Assembly: GCF_030265065.1 (NCBI RefSeq)
Contig: NC_080416.1
Location: 5,517,501-5,581,500 of the forward strand
DNA: 64,000 nt
Reading direction: 5' to 3'
Source: Corythoichthys intestinalis
Lineage: Eukaryota; Chordata; Actinopteri; Syngnathiformes; Syngnathidae
Shown: positions 46,759-64,000 of the stretch, piece by piece
Layout of the letters: each line of letters starts with the position of its first letter
Position numbering within the stretch: the stretch's first letter is position 1
Position numbers and translations under genes: made by a program
The notes under the pieces: generated by a model
The model's database searches: none
Seen by the model: only the letters and a program-made list of their open reading frames with translations
Told to the model about the DNA's origin: nothing

Positions 46759-47368
46759 CTGGAAGGGGGCAAATGATTGGCCCCTTCCAGTCAAAATGGG
46801 TTGGACGGCTAGCGCTGTCAATGGCACTGAAAGATGAGAAATTACAGCCAGTCCTCCCAGTTTCAATTAATTTGATGTCTATCAATGGCATGCTATAAAA
46901 TTTTAAAAATGTACCGTAATAACTCATTGGCAGCCACTGACTGAAACAGACAAAATGGCACAAAAAAATTGTAAAATTATTTAACAAACGATCATATGTT
47001 GCCATTGACGTCGATAGAAGGCCAGTCCAATTGGACTGGGGGGTGGGCTAGCAGAGATTGACTGACACATGGCATGACATGGCGTGTCACATGACACATG
47101 TATGGACACAATACTCTCTATAGGTTTATTTTTAGCCTGTTTTTTGCTGGCTCACCCCAGTCTAAACTTTGTTATTGGCACACCCTGAAACTTGACCACA
47201 CCCACAAAAATACTTTCAAAAGCAATAATTCCCTGTCAGCCGCTCCCAGTTCAAATAGAATGGATATCCATCACAGTCATTGGCAGCTATTTTTCCATCC
47301 AGAAATGACTTATTTTTATATATCTTAGAAAAAAAAAGAAAAAAAGAGTACATCGATATGTTTTCCTC

Positions 47369-47374
47369 TTTATT
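47369..47374 (-). terminator. fam131b: Candidate fam131b polyadenylation signal
   Basis: TTTATT on plus is AATAAA on minus, about 290 bp after the fam131b stop. Confidence 0.4.
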
Positions 47375-47661
47375 AAAAAAGCAATTATATATATGTTATC
47401 ACCTTGTATACATTGTAACATTGCGTGTTAGCCACGCCAGCAGGAAGTTGCGAATGATTGACACAACTTGTTAGTCCCGCCTCTTGTGTGCGTTTGTTGC
47501 TTCCACCCCTTGTCTGCTGGTCATCGGTCCCCCAAGAATGTCCAAAGATATTTTTTTGCTTGATTAATATTCCTCACGTCCAGCGAGTTAGGAAGAGGGC
47601 AGGACTCGGATAATATCGGGATTGCTTATTGGGCTATTGTATAATTGTCTGTCTTTTGACG

Positions 47662-61827
<14,166 letters not shown>

Positions 61828-62128
61828 CTGGAGACAAAAAAAAAAAAAAGGAGACCTTCAACTTTAGAAGTGTCAAGAAGGGCAAGCGTTATGGATGAAG
61901 ATGTCAATAAGATGGCTAGAGCCTCATTGCCACAACACAACTGCTAAACGTAACTCAGGTTTCATTGGACAACAACATCAAAACACTGTGTGTGTCAGTG
62001 TTTAAGTTCAGTACTAGGGTTGCCAAAAACGATCATTTTGTTCATAGAGAAAAATAATTACCGATTATTTTTGCGAAAAGTATATTGAGCACCACCCCTG
62101 GACTATGCAGTCATTTAGGAAAAATATT

Positions 62129-62560
62129 AGGGATGTCAAACTATTAAAATTTTTAATCGAGTTAATTACAGCTTAAAAATTAATTAATCGTAATTCATCG
62201 CAATTCAAGCCATCTATAAAATATGCCATATTTTTCTGTAAATTATTTTTGGAATGGAAATATAAGACACAAGATGGATAAATACATTCAACATACGGTA
62301 CATAAGGACTGTATTTGTTTATTATAACAATAAATCAACAAGATGGCATTAACATTATTAACATTCTGTTAAAGCGATCCATGGATAGAAGGACTTGTAG
62401 TTCTTAAAAGATAAATGTTACTACAAGTTATAGAAATTTTATATTAAAACCCCTCTTAATGTTTTCGTTTTAATAAATTTGTAAAATTTTCAATCAAAAA
62501 ATAAACTAGTAGCTCGCCATTGTTGATGTCAATAATTACACAATGCTCAAAAATAATAAT
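62129..62560 (+). mobile_element. Truncated TAGGGCTGTCAAA hAT copy
   Basis: TTAGGGATGTCAAACTATTA to GATGTCAATAATTACACAAT, lacking the right end. Confidence 0.7.
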
Positions 62561-62596
62561 AATAAGGCAAATGTGACACACAAAATGGCTTGCTAA

Positions 62597-63675
<1,079 letters not shown>

Positions 63676-64000
63676 TATATACATACATGGTCCATACAAA
63701 GTCAATATGTGTCATCAACCATGCCTATGACACGTCGACTGTTCCAGAATAATCGGCCTGGAAAACACTTTGAAAGGCTAATTAGCCAGACGTGATTGTG
63801 CGGGTGTATGTGTGAATTTGACAAGGAATTAGCACATTCCCAGCTGTCCTTTTCCTCGAAACCTACTCAACGGCTCGCTCAGCAGGTGGCGAAAACACAA
63901 CGCGGCCTTTTCACCACTAAGCGAGCGCGTTTCTCAAATTTACAGACTCTTCTGAGATCCGACCCCAAGGGAACGGGGAGACCGAACCCGGGACGAGAGC
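63676..64000. other. Window end, no recognised feature
   Basis: Mixed-composition sequence that becomes GC-richer after 63830 (GGAACGGGGAGACCGAACCC). It could hold upstream exons or the promoter of the fam131b gene, but no coding frame could be joined. Confidence 0.3.

Overview
The window is vertebrate nuclear DNA and almost certainly teleost: genes have many short exons with GT/AG introns, the proteins are vertebrate families, and the spacers are full of fish-type DNA transposons (Tc1, hAT, PIF/Harbinger), MITEs and AT-rich minisatellites. A dominant small palindromic repeat carrying GACGTCCAATCC recalls pipefish and seahorse genomes, but that is a weak impression, not a call.

Layout. 231-502 (+): last two exons of an unidentified gene. 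4626-19391 (+): slc2a3, a class I facilitative glucose transporter (GLUT3 type), complete in 9 coding exons and 528 codons. 22957-28520 (+): phc1-like Polycomb polyhomeotic gene, complete in 12 coding exons and 679 codons, with HD1, FCS zinc finger and SAM domain. 31727-37428 (-): styk1, a single-pass receptor-like kinase relative, complete in 9 coding exons and 410 codons, with all three main catalytic motifs degenerate. 47662-61827 (-): fam131b-like gene, 9 coding exons, 5' end not found. All listed exon phases were checked and join into open frames. The two (+) genes converge on the two (-) genes across 28.5-31.7 kb. SLC2A3, PHC1 and STYK1 are also linked on human 12p13 (from memory), so part of this order is old.

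The genes do not form a pathway: glucose uptake at the plasma membrane, PRC1 chromatin silencing, a membrane pseudokinase-like protein, and a protein of unknown function. Most of the DNA is intron and intergenic repeat. I found 8-bp target duplications for five hAT-type insertions, TA duplications for several Tc1 elements, a Tc1 copy turned into a 960-bp foldback, a short LTR-type fossil with a 5-bp target duplication, several nested insertions, and five or more minisatellites. Some minisatellites appear to have grown out of transposon sequence. I saw no tRNA, rRNA, CRISPR array or bacterial-type operon, and no clear new defence or metabolic system. The most interesting signals are the styk1 active-site loss, the shortened FCS finger in the polyhomeotic protein, and the transposon-to-satellite transitions.
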